Assembly: GCA_900074885.1 (NCBI GenBank)
Contig: FJUW01000004.1
Coordinates: forward strand, 1,148,225-1,212,224
Source of the DNA: Rhynchosporium graminicola
Lineage: Eukaryota > Ascomycota > Leotiomycetes > Helotiales > Ploettnerulaceae
Length of the DNA: 64,000 nt
Direction: 5' to 3'
How positions within the stretch are numbered: position 1 is the stretch's first letter; every line of letters starts with the position of its first letter. Of the stretch, positions 1-13,924 are shown in pieces. A program made the position numbers and the translations under genes. The notes beneath the pieces were generated by a model. That model made no database searches. It was not told the DNA's origin and saw nothing but the letters and a program-made list of their open reading frames with translations.

Positions 1-3000
1 GGAAGGAGAAGGAGAAGTCGTATAGAAAGGAGATCGCCAGCTTCTCTTATATATTTCCAGAAGAGATGAAATTCAAAGGAGATAGAGATAGCTTCAGTAG
101 TAAGGTCAGAATATTCTACGACGCCTACTTAAGAGCCGAGATTCCACCGGAGGAGTATAGTAAGGCGTTTCTATTAATACTAAAAGGCGCTACTCTCTAA
201 TACTACTATTATAGTCTGAATAATATCCCTAGAACCTCTCTTATTATCAAATTCGATACTATACTAAAGAATATAATAGATTAGTTTAAGAGCGAGGAGT
301 TTAGTAGATCTTCACTAACTATATAGAACTTTCTTACTCTTGAATCGATTAAGGAGAAGAACCCTAGAAAGACGACTTCAGAATACTTTAATATACTCTT
401 TACGTAGATTAGAGAGCTATATTATAATATACCCTTTGAATTACGCTATAAGAAGTTCGTTATAAATAAGATTATTACTACCTGCTAAAGCTCGGAAGCC
501 TACTAAATTACTCTAGCTTAACTTGTAACTTCTACTGAAAAGACGATTACTTCTATTAGAACCTCTATTATTAACTATAAGCACGTATACCCTGCAACTA
601 GTACTACCTTCTATACTAATCGAAAATTCCGAAGCGATTCTGATAAAGGATAAGTATACAGAGAGAAAAGAGATAGTAAAGGGCGATTCAGAATATAAGA
701 AGAGAAGAAGATAAATACGATAGATAAGGAAAGTAATACTAAGAAGTACTAGGTATATAATACTACGGATCATATATCCTTCGACTATATAGTAGAAGAA
801 AGAGAGAAAGCTAAAGAGAAGTTTAAGGCGAAGAACTCTTCTAAGTTCAAAAGTAACTTTAGAAGAGTCTTCGAGAAGGTATATAGATAATACGTCGCAG
901 AGTATAAGAGTATAGAAGATAAGTATATAGCTACTACCTTTACCTCATGCGAAGCCGGGAGCGATATAGACTACGATTCCGACGCTCAGCCGGAAGCTCT
1001 ATTTATAACTTCTATAGGACTTATCTTAGTAGTAGCCGCATAGCTAATAACAGAAACTCTAGTAAATACGGCTTTTAAATACCTATTAGACACTGCCGAA
1101 GAAGCTATAGAAGAGAACCTAACTATAGAGACGATAATAAGTAGCCCCTGATATAATTCGTTAGTTTTTCATAGAATTATAATCGATACTAGAGTAGTAA
1201 AGGTATCTATAGTAGGTAAAGGTTAATACGAAGCCTATAAGGCTATATATAAGGCTGAACTCTTGCCTTCCCGTGGAATAAACGTTAAATTCGGTATTAG
1301 TAAGGCTACTTCTATTAGTATAATAATTATACCTTCTCTAATTAGAAAGATCCAATTTGAGGTTATAGCTATAGATACCCCGTTTCTACTCTATTTAGAC
1401 GATATAGATAAGCTTAGAGTTATATTAGATAATCTTTATAATATACTTATCACGCTACAGGGAGATATACTAGTTATACGGAGATTCGGCTATCTCTTCT
1501 TACTCTGGAAGGAGTCACTTAAGACGTATATTACGGAGTGCTTCTAGTCGAATACGAGAGTACTTACGGAGACGGATTTACGTCGACTTTATTACCGATT
1601 CGGATACCCCTTAGTAAGAAAGCTGGAAGATTTACTACAATAGGCCGGTCACGAGTATAACTCAGGGGTACTAAAGGAGCTTACTAAGCTCTATAAGTAC
1701 TACTAGCTATACGGAAGATCGCTAGGTAGATTCAAGTTCAAGCTCTACGATACTGATAATATATACTTTAATTACGAAGTAGTAATCGATATTATATAAC
1801 TAGACGGTCGGTAAGTCTTATATATAGTCGACTAAAGTACTACTTTTCAGAACGGAGGTTTTCTTACTAATATATCTGCAGAATACGTATAGAACTGATT
1901 TAAGTAAGTATAGATAGATACCTACTTTAGACTACCGGATTTTATTATTATAGATATAAGTACGTAATTTAAATCAAAAGAATTCGTATAGAGTACTAAG
2001 ACAGAGGGTTCTATAGTTAAAGTTATACTTATAGAGGCTTACTACTCTATTAGTAAGGTAGAGAGATACTACGGTCCTCTAAAGAGAGCTTATACGATAA
2101 TTCGTGAGGAATTACCGCACCTTAGTTAAGATATAGTACTATAGATAGTATTCTACGTAATTAACTATATTTCTAGACCTAGTAGAATTATACTTATTTT
2201 ACTAGTATTTAGAGTATATCCTAGAATAGTAGAGATAGACGCACTTTCGCTATTAGTCTCCTAACGAGCTACTATACTTTATAAAGCTATAGAAGAGATT
2301 CGTAAACTATAGAGTCGTTAGTAAGTTAATAATACCCTGAATACTCGAAATAGACCTAGTTCTATAGTAGTAAGAGACCTTCTATTGAACTCTCTAATAC
2401 TAGTTTAGAGAGAGAAAAGCTTCTAGGATAGACTTTAGCTACTTATTTCTATAGATAGAGAGAACTATATAGTAGAAATCGATAGCGGACTAATAACCTT
2501 TCGCTTTATGTCGATTAAACTATAGTACGAAGAAGATATTGATTCTAACGAACTAGAGAGTATTATACTTAAAATTATACTCTTATTACCTCTTATTTTA
2601 CTCCTAGGAGTACTATCACTTAGTACTACTAAGTTAAATCGACTTATACTAGTACTAAAGAAGTAACCTTATCGAGATCGACGAAAGCTAATTCGATTCA
2701 GAGACAATAACGTTAAAGTTTACTTAAATTATATAGATAAATTATTTATTAGTTTCCTAGTAGTAGAACCTTAATACGCTGCGTTAAGACGTAAGGAGAT
2801 TAATAGTTTAATCGCTGCAGGAATCTTTGAATTAGTCTATAAAGATGAATTACTAGCCGGAGCTAGGGTCTTTAACGCTAAATTCATTAACTAGATAAAA
2901 TTTAAAGGTATATAGAAGGCTTACGAGAAGTCTAGACTAGTTATATAGGCGTATAACGACTCTAGAAAGAATTAAGTACTCACTATATTACTAACTATTT

Positions 3001-3102
3001 AACGAGTTAGCTAATAACTACTACTAGTATACGTAGTTATGTACCCTAAGTTTAAGATATATAGCCGTGATATTATATAAGCTTATACTCAGTCTACGTT
3101 AT
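1..3102 (+). mobile_element. Ty1/copia retrotransposon fragment (gag-pol remnant, RIP-degraded)
   Basis: Translation in shifting frames, reading through many TAG/TAA stops, gives a copia-type order. A gag-like region with a decayed CCHC knuckle lies near 725-775, a protease active site (Asp-Thr-Gly type, decayed) near 1180, an integrase region from about 1560 to 2100, and the N-terminal part of a copia reverse transcriptase from about 2660 to 3102. The RT includes recognisable KSRLV and YND motifs near 2930-2965. The 5' end lies outside the window. The 3' end stops abruptly inside the RT where the LTR of the next element starts. The rest of the RT and RNase H and the 3' LTR are not seen on the far side of that element. 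All reading frames are dead; the longest clean stretch is about 94 codons (1263-1547). Lineage is confident; sub-domain limits are approximate. Confidence 0.8.
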
Positions 3103-3370
3103 TATAACGATATAAGACTCAAGGCGGTATACAAGCAAGAATAAACGAGTAGGGAGGCTAAGAGCGATCTTATATAGTCTACTACGAAGGAAATAAAAAG
3201 ATAAGGAAGGAAGAAGAAGAGAGATAGAGTAAAAAGAACCTTATATATATATACCGGTACTAGTCCGATACTATACCGGGTCGGATACTAGTTCTGCCGG
3301 GATACCTATAAACTTAGGCCCTATTATCTATCCTTCTTCTTATATAATATTTAAGTAAGCTATCGTTATA
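3103..3370 (-). repeat. 268-bp LTR (3' LTR of the minus-strand chromovirus)
   Basis: The LTR ends are RIP-altered forms of the 10-bp inverted termini TGTGACGACA / TGTCGTCACA. A purine-rich tract lies just inside it (reverse complement of 3372-3385), as expected next to a 3' LTR. Confidence 0.9.
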
Positions 3371-3371
3371 T

Positions 3372-5100
3372 TACCTCCTCCCTAAGAAGAGCTTAACCCT
3401 AAGCTCGGAAGGTTATAGTTTATACTAGAATTAGTCTTTATTATAACTATTTTCGTCGATATTCGTATAATAAGCGCTAGCTACTCTTTAGTAGTAGTAA
3501 ATTCTTTATTAGGTTCTAACTAGTTACGTCGCTATAATAGTAATATATTAGTCGTAGCTTCTAAATCAGGCGGTAAGTAGTATTTACTTTATCTATTTAT
3601 AGTAAGAGTCGAGTTTAAGTAGGGCGTAGGGTATATAAAGGAAGAGGTTTATTAATATTAGAGCTTTTCCTTTTTAACTGCGATAACTACTTTAACTTAT
3701 AAGTTTACTCTCCTTAGATTATGATATAGCTCCTAGAGTAGGTATCGTTACTAACTACTATAGTAATCTGCTATAATCTTATATATTAATCGACCTAATT
3801 AACTCTTCTTTTAATATAAGTAAGTTTCCTATCTTAGTTTTAGAGATAGTTTTAAGTGTAATACAGGGGTTTCACAGATCTATAACACTAACTCCTATAG
3901 TGCCTTTACTAGTTCCTGCCGGTGCTCTTTCGGCAGCGTATTATATATATTACTTACGATATATTCGCGCTTTCCTTAAGATAAAGTATAATAATACTCC
4001 TGTTTTAGAACTCTTATACTTATTTAATAAGCTTAACTCTAAGCTTTATAAGTATTATTCGGTATTAAAGAGTAGTTATAAGTATATAAGTTACTTAAAT
4101 ATAAACGTAGTTATATATACTAACGCGTTATAATTACCTAACTATATTAATACAGAGTATACTATTTTATCCGGTTTACTTCTTAGTAGCGAAGCTAAAG
4201 ATATAGAGCTAAATCGGAGTAGTATCGTAGCTACCTATAAGGCTATTAATCGGATCTATCGTCTCGCGAAATCTGCTACTCTTACTACTACGTTAGAGAT
4301 TACTACTATATAATTAGCGGAGACTTAGGCTTTATGTAACGACACAAGACTCAAGGCGGTATACAAGTAAGAATAAACAAGTAGGGAGGCTAAGAGCGAT
4401 CTTATATAGTCTACTACAAAGGAAACAAAAAGATAAGGAAGAAAGAAGAAGAGAGATAGAGTATAAAGCACCTTATATATATATGCCGGTACTAGCCCGA
4501 TACTATACTAAGTCGGATACTAGTTCTGCCGGGATACCTATAAACTTAGGCCCTAGTATCTATCCTTCTTCTCATATGACATTCAGGTGAGCTGTCGTCA
4601 TACTTTAAGGCGTTCTATAGAGAAAGTGTTTAAAGAGTTAGAGTTTATTAAGGTAATAAGTTGCGATCTTAAACCCTTAGATACTAGTATAATACTAATA
4701 TGATATAAGATCTAGATCTTTTAATAGTAGATTCGGCGAAATCTAGGTTAATAGTATAAATAGTATTAAAGTAGATAAAGGAGTTAAATAGTATTATACG
4801 GGAATTTGCGAAGAAAGCTATATTTAAAGCTATAATATCTAATACTAAAGGAAAAAGGAATTTACCTTCTAGTTTAGAGATAGCGTTAGATCTAGATACT
4901 CCCGGACTCTCTCTAAAGAAGAAAGCTCGTAAGATTAGCTATTATACTTAGTCTACTACTAGGGCTATATTAGTAGATTTAAGTAAGGAGTTAGATATAG
5001 TAGTTCTAGTTCTAGATATTCTAGATTTACTAGAAGCTCTAGAGAACTTAGGAGAGAAAACTAGTAAAATAGAAGTAATTAAAGAAGTAGAGTTCTAGAT
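3372..5100 (+). pseudogene. Antisense accessory ORF carried by the chromovirus (copy 1)
   Basis: Between the end of pol and the 3' LTR this chromovirus carries about 1.4 kb that reads as protein on the strand opposite to gag-pol. The clean stretch 3900-4133 encodes 77 codons; its first codon is GTG, and the frame stays open further upstream, so it is not a true start. The homologous stretch in the sister element (13162-13350, minus) encodes nearly the same peptide, for example sharing YYLRYIRAFLKIKYNNT. Downstream the frame recurs between stops to about 5100, ending in a Leu/Glu/Lys-rich, helix-prone region. A solo LTR (4335-4602) interrupts it. I recognise no domain. It could be a captured gene or an element-encoded accessory protein. 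The preserved coding character in two copies is seen; function is unknown. Confidence 0.5.
4335..4602 (-). repeat. Solo LTR (268 bp) with 5-bp target-site duplication
   Basis: The sequence starts TGTAACGACA and ends TGTCGTCATA, the same LTR family as the flanking chromoviruses. It is flanked by CTTTA at 4330-4334 and 4603-4607. Removing the LTR and one CTTTA restores co-linearity with the sister element near 12960-12975, so it is an insertion later reduced to a solo LTR by LTR-LTR recombination. It is less RIP-altered than its neighbours. Confidence 0.92.
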
Positions 5101-6420
5101 ATAGCGTTATTATAGAGTATAATCGGGGGATTATCCTTAGTAATAAATTCTAATACTAGTAACTATAATAGCTTATTATCCTCTAAGTAATTATAGTTAT
5201 TTATTCTATCTTCCTAAGCTTTAATCTACTATTCTAGTTTATATAGAGGTCTAGGTTTACTTAGGTTAATAGCGTAGAAGTCTCTAAGCTTATACGGAGT
5301 ACTTATTAAGTCGGAAGCGTTATACTAAGTTAAGTCCGGGTTATAGCTTAGTTAGCTAACTTAATACTTCAGATTACCTCTTAGGAGCTATATAGCGAGT
5401 ATATCTTATAACTCTTACTCTTCTTAAGTAGTAATAACTTCCGGGGGTAAGTTTTATAACTCTTAGCTTAATAATAAGTCGTCCGAGTCCTTAAAGAGTA
5501 ATTCGGGAGCGAATATATTATAAATAGAAGATCCCGGAGGTAAATCTAGCTTATAGGAGTATCTGATCTTAGCTAAGACCTAGTATAATCCTACTTAGAG
5601 ACTAAATAGCTTCTTATTTAGCTAGTAATTCTTAAGGTTCCTTATAGAGAGAAATACCTTATCTCTAACTTCCTAGTCGATATTATACTATTTCGGGTTA
5701 GTTATAGCGCTTATCTTATGCTAAGTAGCTAGTATATTAGCTTTTATAACCTCGATAGCGGATTTAGTATATTTAGCTAAGGATTTAGTATTAGTATAAT
5801 TAAGCTTCTCTTATAGTATCGATCCGGTAGATTACTTCTAGTCTTAGTTATTCTATAGTAGTATACTATATTTAAAGGTATATAGCGCTATACCGATAGA
5901 GTTATAAGGTAAAGTTACTTAAGCGCGATCTATTATTAGTAGTAGTTCGCCCTAGTTACTTTAGTAGTAATTAATAAAAGGTCTAAAGCGTTAGTTAATA
6001 TACTAATTTATAATCTCTATTTATCTATTAGTTTATTAGTAAAAGGAAGTAAAGAGCTTAACTTTAACTCTAATTATATAGTAAAACTCTTACTAGAAGA
6101 ATAAGACTAACTAAGCTCCTTAGTTAGATATAATTAACTTAGAGGTATATCCGAAACGATATATCTATTAAATAAATAATATTACTATCTCGCGAGTATC
6201 GATATTATAATAGTATAGTATCGATACGGAGTCCTTCCCTAAGCGGTTAATAAATACTAATATCTTATTAAATCCTTAGTTATCGGGCGAGAAGTCCTTA
6301 AAATCTATAGCTAGGTGCTATATAGGGTAGCTAGGTACCGGTAATAAGTGGAGGAATCCTTACTATTTCGTTTACTTTAGATAAGAGTACTAATAAGAGC
6401 GGTAATTATAAGTATATTAT

Positions 6421-6688
6421 TATGACGATAGCTCACCTGAATATCATATGAGAAGAAGGATAGATAACAGGGCCCAAGTTCACAGGTATCCCGGCAGAAC
6501 TAGTATCCGACTCGGTATAATATCAGGCTAGTACTAGCATATATATATAAGGTACCTTATACTCTATCTCTCTTCTTCTTCCTTTCTTATCTTTTTATTT
6601 CCTTTATAATAGACTATATAAGATCGCTCTTAGCCTCCCTACTTATTTATTCTTACTTATATACTACCTTAAGTCTTATATTATTATA
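6421..6688 (+). repeat. 5' LTR of the plus-strand chromovirus (268 bp)
   Basis: It begins TATGACGATAGCTC and ends with the decayed inverted terminus ATTATTATA. It matches the 13925-14192 copy throughout, with differences of the C/T and G/A type. Confidence 0.92.
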
Positions 6689-6899
6689 TTAAATAAAAAG
6701 ATTAAGATAGCCGGAGATAGCTTACTATAATATCTTACTACTAAATTAGTTATTTGATAACTACTCGCATATAGCCGAGATACTAGAGATCTCTTAGATA
6801 ACTATGAATTAGGGTTTAATTTAGCTTATTATAAATAGTATAATAAAGGAGGTTTTCGCTAACGCTCCTTTAATAACCCTCTTAGTATAAAGGAATTAT

Positions 6900-9800
6900 A
6901 AACAGATTTTGAAGTATAATAAATACCCCGGAACTTCAACCTCTATATATCGCCGCTGAAATAGCCCTAATATACTCCTTTTTAAGCTACTATTATAGCT
7001 CTTAATTAATAAACTAGAGACTCTTCTAGTTTCAGGAGAACCTAACGCGATCTCCTCTACTCTACCTCCGAACCTAATCTATTATACCCTTCCTTACTCT
7101 AAACGTCTCTTACTCTAGAGAATATTAATACTTTATTAAGGAAGTACCGACCGAGAGAGAAAAGAAAATAAAAGTGAAATTCACTAGGAATATAATCGCT
7201 AAGTACTCCTACTACTATAAGTAACTCGAACCTAATCTATTCCCTCTTATAATAATTAGCAGACTAAGAGGAAAAGAATAACTCTCTAGAAGATACTATA
7301 GATAAACTAATCTCCGTATAAGATAAGTTCCTTATAAGAGTCTCTCGCCTATCTTCGACTCTCCTACTAGAACTAATACCGTAATCTCCGCGTATAGCGG
7401 AGTTCAATAACCTAATAAACTCTATTCCGATATATAGTACTAAGAGAGAGGATACTATTCCTAATAAATTATCTCCCTCTCCCGGCGCCGAATCAGTAGA
7501 GTCACGCCCTAGTAAGTCTTATCTTACTAAGAAGATCTTACCCCTAGATAATAGATTAGACTTTACTTTCCTCTAATAGAGAGTATCGATACGAGACTAG
7601 CTAGCTATAAACGCCGACTATTACTCTACGGACTTCTCCCGGCGCGTTCTCGTATAGGGGCTAGTTACTAGATTAGCTAAGAAGTATCTTACGCCTTAGT
7701 ACCTTACTAATAAGTTTAAAACTAGCGATAAAATAATCTCTTTATTAGAGGAGAACTTTCTTACTAGTTTAGAGGAAGACGACTACTATAACGCTTTCTA
7801 CCGCCTAGAAATATAATAACCTAGCTATATACGCGAGACCTTCGCCGAGTTTCATAATCGATTTCAAAGCGCTACTATCTAAAGTAAAGTTAAAAAGAAA
7901 GAGTAGTTCTTCTATATATAAGATAAGATTATACTATCTTTACGCGCTTTAACCCTTATTATTAAACTAACGTAGAATAAGGATTACGCTTCTATAGTTA
8001 GATCCTTATTTTCTTTTAATACTAAGCGTTACTATAACTCAGAACATACCTATCCCGAGAAAACTACTACCCAGGTATAGCACCGTAAGCTTACTATTAC
8101 TATTATAACTACTACTAGTTCTACCTCTTACTAGTCCTTAAGCTTAGCTCCTCGATAAACTACTCCCGTACTATATATACGTACCTCTACTTTAGTATAG
8201 TCTAGTACTCCCTCCGCGCTAAAACGCCCTACTACCTCGACCGGAGAACTCCTTAGGTATTACAATTATAGATAGCTCGGTTATATTAAGCTAGACTGCC
8301 CTAACCTACCTAAGGTTTAATTAATTAACGAATTTCCGGAAGAAGATTAAGTAACTAAGGAAGTAGTAGAAGATATACCTTCCGAATCTAGACTAATACT
8401 AGAGGGAAATAATAAGGCCTAAGTAAAAACTCTTTCTTAGGTCTATATAAGTATAATCTCTCTAATCTAGACTTTAACTCTCTAATAAGAAGTAAGTAAT
8501 TCATATACCCGACTATAGTTAGTATAAATAAGCTAGGAGTCTCTATAAATAGCCTAATCGATACCGGAGCGAATAGTTATCTATTTATTAATCGCACTCT
8601 TACCGGACGACTATCAGGGGCCCTTAGTATTAAAATCAAGCTACTACCTTATTCTATTCTAATACGTAGTTTCTAATAGTCTATTAGAACTTATATTACT
8701 TATTTCATACGTTTATACCTTTCTATTAATAGTAAGCGTATTTATAACTACCCTTTTATTCTCCTCGATTTAAGATAATAAAATATAATTATTAGTATTA
8801 AATAGATATAATAATTTCAGGTTAAGCTAAATACGCTCTACTATAAGCTACTATAGTCGGAACGCTATCTAGCTACTCTCTAATATAATAAGGAGATAAT
8901 TATAACTCTACCGCCTCGTAAACCTAGTATTAATCGATCTTACTAAATCGACGCTAACGCGCGAGACTTAGCTATAAATCAGCTAGACTAACGCCGATTA
9001 TACTAAATAGTAGCAATATAGTATATTAATATATCGTCTTTACCTTTTAACTTATTTCCGCCTATCGCTAAGGAATCCGAACCCTTTTCTACTCTAACTT
9101 TATCAAGAAAAGTAATTACGCCGAAACCCTATTATAAGTACTCCTCTTAACCTCCGAGGATCTAGAAACCGGTTCTAATTTACTAAATTAGTACTATAGC
9201 TTTTTATTTTAATATAAAATATAAAAATTCCGAATTATTCTTTACTAGTATCTACGAGATAGACCGCCTCTTATAAGACTATCTAAATAGCGACTCTCCT
9301 AAGGATCCCGATACCGAACGACTTATAGCCGAAAAGCTACCGGAATAATACTATACTCTTAAGGAAGCCTTTTCGAAACGGGATTCTAATATTCTTCTAC
9401 TATATTACTTATACGATCATAAAATCATTCTAGAAGAACTATTACCTAACGTATATTCGCCCTTATATTAGTAATCTATAGACGAATTATAAGTAACTAA
9501 GGAGTATCTTATAAAAAACCTAGATAAGGGATTTATCGAATCTAGCTAAAGTCCCTTTATATTACTTATACTATTCGTTAAAAAGGCCGATAGAGGATTA
9601 CGCTTCTATATTAATTATTATAAGCTTAATACGATCACTCGAAAGGATTTATACCTAATACCTAGGATCGATAAGCTCTTAACTCGTATATCTAAAGTAG
9701 TAATCTTTACTAAACTAAATATCCGAGCAGTATTTAACCGTATCTATATAAACCCTGAATCAGAGGAGTATACTACCTTCCGAACCCGCTTCGGATCCTA

Positions 9801-12420
9801 TAAATATAAAGTACTACCTTTTAGGCTCTATAATAGACCTAGTACATACTAGCGATATATGAATAATATACTACTAGACTACCTAGATAATTTCTATATA
9901 GCTTATCTAGATAATATTCTTATATACTCAGAAACGCTATAGGAATATAAAGAATATATCAAATTAGTACTATAACACTTAATAGATACTAGACTTCAGG
10001 TAGATATTAAGAAAAGCGAATTCCACGTTACTCGAACTAAATACCTTAGATATATCGTTACTACTAACGGAATCGAGCCAGATCCCGAGAAAGTAGTACT
10101 ATTAGTAGACTAGAAGTACCCTGAAATAGTAATAGCTATAAAATCCTTCCTAGGATTCTATAGGTTCTACTATTAATTTATTCGGAATTTCAGCTTTATC
10201 GCTAAACTTCTCTCAGTACTCACTCGGCCTATAGTACTCTAGAATTTCACTAACGATTATAAGAAGTCCTTTGACGATTTATATTAATAGCTACTATCGG
10301 TATAGAAACTATACTATTTCGACCCTAAATTATAAACTAAACTAGAAACTAATACTTCTAATAGTATAATAACTAGAGTTATCTCCTAATTATATAAAGA
10401 TAACTAGTAGTATCTAATTAGATTATACTCCTATATTCTTAATAGATATGAACTAAACTAAGAGATCTATAATAAGAAGCTATATACTATTATTAAGTCT
10501 TTCCAGAAATAGAGACCGGAACTCATATCTTTATAACGTTATACTAGCGTATATATAGACTATCGATCCTTAGAATACTTTATAACTACTAAAGTCCTAA
10601 CTAGTAAGTAAGCTAGATAGATAGAATTCCTTTCCGAATTCAACTTTCAAATTATATATACGCCTAGTAAAGATAACGCTAAAGCCGATATCCTTAGCTA
10701 TAAGGAATAAGATCTAAGGATATAAGAATAATAGAAATAAGATAATAGATCTCGGGTTTTATTACCTCTAGACCGCCTAGACCCTAGGATTAACACAGAA
10801 CTAGCTAAGCACTATATTAATTAAATCAGTTATATATACCTAATATCGCTAGGGACTAATACGCTACTAGAACTCGTACGTAATTCCTTTAATTTAATCG
10901 AGAAGCTATACTAATTTAACTAAGAATCGTTCTCTAATAAACAGAATATATTAAAAGATAGCTATACTATTAACAATAGTTTACTACTTTATAATAGTTA
11001 TCTATACGTATAACGCTATACCCTACTATATACCCGTTTAATTAGCGAAGTTCACGATTAAGTTTCCTCTACCTATCTAAATACTCATAAGACTACCGAA
11101 ATAATTTCTACCTATTACTACTAGAAAGGACTCGTATCAGATATAAAATAGTATACTTGCAATTACCGCTCCTATTAGTACTCTTATCCGAAGTAAACGA
11201 AATAGCAAGGATTCCTCCACTTATTACCGGTACCTAGCTACCCTATATAGCACCTAGCTATAGATTTTAAGGACTTCTCGCCCGATAACTAAGGATTTAA
11301 TAAGATATTAGTATTTATCGACCGCCTAAGGAAGGACTCTATATTAATACTATACTACTATAATATCGATACCCGCGAGATAGTAATATTATTTATCTAA
11401 TAAATATATCGTTTCAGATATACCTCTAAATTAATTATATCTAACTAAGGAGCTTAGTTAGTCTTATCCTTCTAGTAAGAGTTTTACTATATAATTAGAG
11501 TTAAAGTTAAGCTCTCTACCTCTTTCTACTAGTAAACCGATAGATAAACGGAGATTATGAATTAATATATTAACTAACGCTTTAGACCTTTTATTAATTA
11601 CTACTAGAGTAACTAGGGCGAACTACTACTGATAATAGACCGCGCCTAAGTAACCCTACCTTACGACTCTATTAGTATAGCGCTATATACCCTTAAATAT
11701 AATATATTACCACGGAATAGCTAGGACTAGAAGTAACCTACCGGATCGATACTATAAGAGAAGCTTAACTATACCGATACTAAATCCCTAGCTAAATATA
11801 CTAAATCCGCTATCGAGGTTATAAAAGCTAATATACTAGCTACCTAGCATAAGATAAGCGCTATAACCGACCCGAAATAGCGCGATATTAACTAGGAAGT
11901 TAGAGATAAGGTATTTCTCTCTATAAGGAACCTTAAGAATTACTAGCTAAATAAGAAACTATCTAGTCTCTAGGCAGGACTGTACTAGGTCTTAGCTAAG
12001 ATCAGACACTCCTATAAGCTAGATTTACCCCCGGGATTTTCTATATACGATATATTCGCCCCCGAATTACTCTTTAAGGACCCGGACGACTTATTACTAA
12101 GCTAGGAGTTACTAAACCTACTCCTAGAGGTTATTACTACTTAAGAAGAGTAAGAGTTATAAGATATACTCGCTATATAGCTCCTAAGAGGTAATCTAAA
12201 GTATTAAGTTAGCTAGCTAAGCTACGACCCGGACCTAACTTAGTATAACGCTTCCGACCTAATAAGTACTCCGCATAAGCTTAGAGACTTCTACGCTACT
12301 AACCTAAGTAAACTTAGACCTCTACGTAAACTAGATCAGTAGATTAAGGCCTAAGAAGATAAAATAGATAACTATAGTTACTTAGAAGATAATAAGCTAT
12401 TATAATTACTAGTATTAGAA
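6900..12420 (+). pseudogene. Degenerate gag-pol polyprotein of the plus-strand chromovirus
   Basis: The polyprotein is readable only by ignoring dozens of in-frame TAG/TAA codons, mostly at positions where related proteins have Gln or Trp. Recognisable parts, in order, are the gag knuckle (two Cys changed to Tyr), protease with an intact Asp-Thr-Gly, RT with the decayed YLDN, RNase H with the ETNTS motif near 10345, integrase HHCC region, integrase core beginning near 11250, an integrase C-terminal segment near 12014-12100, and a chromodomain near 12140-12300. The chromodomain places it in the chromovirus branch of Ty3/gypsy. The domain order is seen; lost enzymatic function is inferred. Confidence 0.85.
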
Positions 12421-12429
12421 TTTATTACT

Positions 12430-13440
12430 AAGAATAATCCCCTGATTATACTCCGTAATAATACTATATCTAAAACTCTACTTCTTTAACTATCTCTACT
12501 TTATTAGCTTTCTCCCTTAAGTTCTTTAGAGCTTCTAGTAAATCTAGAATATCTAGAACTAGAACTACTATATCTAACTCCTTACCTAAATCTGCTAACG
12601 TAGCCCTAGTAATAGACTAAGTATAATAGCTAATCCTACGAGCTTTCTTCTTTAGAGAGAGTCCGGGAATATCTAGATCTAACGCTATCTCTGAACTAGA
12701 AAGTAAATTCCTCTTTCTTCTAGCGTTAGATATCGTAGCTTTAAATATAGCTTTCTTCGCAAATTCCCGTATAATACTATTTAATTCCTTTATTTACTTT
12801 AACGCTGTTTTAGCTATTAACTTAAACTCCGCTGAATCGACTATTAGAAGATCTAAATCCTATATCGCGTTAATATTATACTAGTATCTAAGGGTTCAAG
12901 ATTATAACTTATTACTTTAATAAACTCTAACTCCTTAAATACCTTCTCTATAGAACGCCTTAAAGCTTAAGTCTTCGCTAATTATATAGTAGTAATCTCT
13001 AATATAATAGTAAGAGTAGCAGATTTCGCAAGATAATAGATCTGATTAATAGCCTTATAAGTAGCTATAATACTACCCTAATTTAGCTCCGCGTCCTTAG
13101 CTTCACTACTAAGAAGTAAACCGGATAAAATAATATACTCTATATTAATATAATCAAGTAACTATAATATATTAGTATATATAACTACGTTTATATTTAA
13201 GTAACTTATATACTTATAACTACTCTTTAACGCTGAATAATACTTATAAAGCTTAGAGTTAAGCTTATTAAATAAGTATAAGAGTTCTAAAATAAGAGTA
13301 TTATTATACTTTATCTTAAGGAAAGCGCGAATATATCGTAAGTAATACATACGATACGCCGCCGAAAGAGCACTAGTAAGAACTAGTAAAAGTACTATAG
13401 GAGTTAGCGTTATAGATCCGTGAAACCCCTATACCGCACT
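12430..13440 (-). pseudogene. Antisense accessory ORF carried by the chromovirus (copy 2)
   Basis: This is the reverse-strand reading frame between pol and the 3' LTR, homologous to the region at 3372-5100. The longest stop-free piece (13162-13350, 62 codons) matches the copy-1 peptide with only a few changes, such as Thr-Leu-Ile in place of Thr-Pro-Val, of the kind C-to-T changes produce. It continues to about 12430 with scattered stops. No known domain is recognised. Confidence 0.5.
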
Positions 13441-13924
13441 TAAAACTATCCCTAGAACTAAGATAGGAAACTTACTTATATTAAGAGAAGAGTTAATTAA
13501 GTCGATTAATATATAAGATTACAGCAGACTACTATAGTAGTTAGTAATAATACCTACTCTAGGAGCTATATCATAATCTAAGGAGAGTAAACTTATAAGT
13601 TAAAGTAGTTATCGCAGTTAAAAAGGAAAAGCTCTAATATTAATAAACCCCTTCCTTTATATACTATACGCCCTACTTAAACTCGACTCTTACTATAAAC
13701 AGATAAAGCAAATACTGCTTACCGCCCGATTTAGAAGCTATAACTAATATAGTACTATTATAGCGATATAACTAGTCAGAACCTGATAAAGAATTTATTA
13801 CTACTAAAGAGCGGCTAGCGCCTATTACGTGAATATCGACGAAAATAATCATAATAAAGACTAATTCTAGTATAAACTATAACCTTCTGAGCTTAGGGTT
13901 AAGCTCTTCTTAGGGAGGGGGTAA

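Noticed and set aside
513..773. Minus-strand open frame of 86 codons in the copia fragment
   Set aside because: It is antisense to recognisable copia gag; RIP removes stops on one strand while creating them on the other, so long chance frames are expected.
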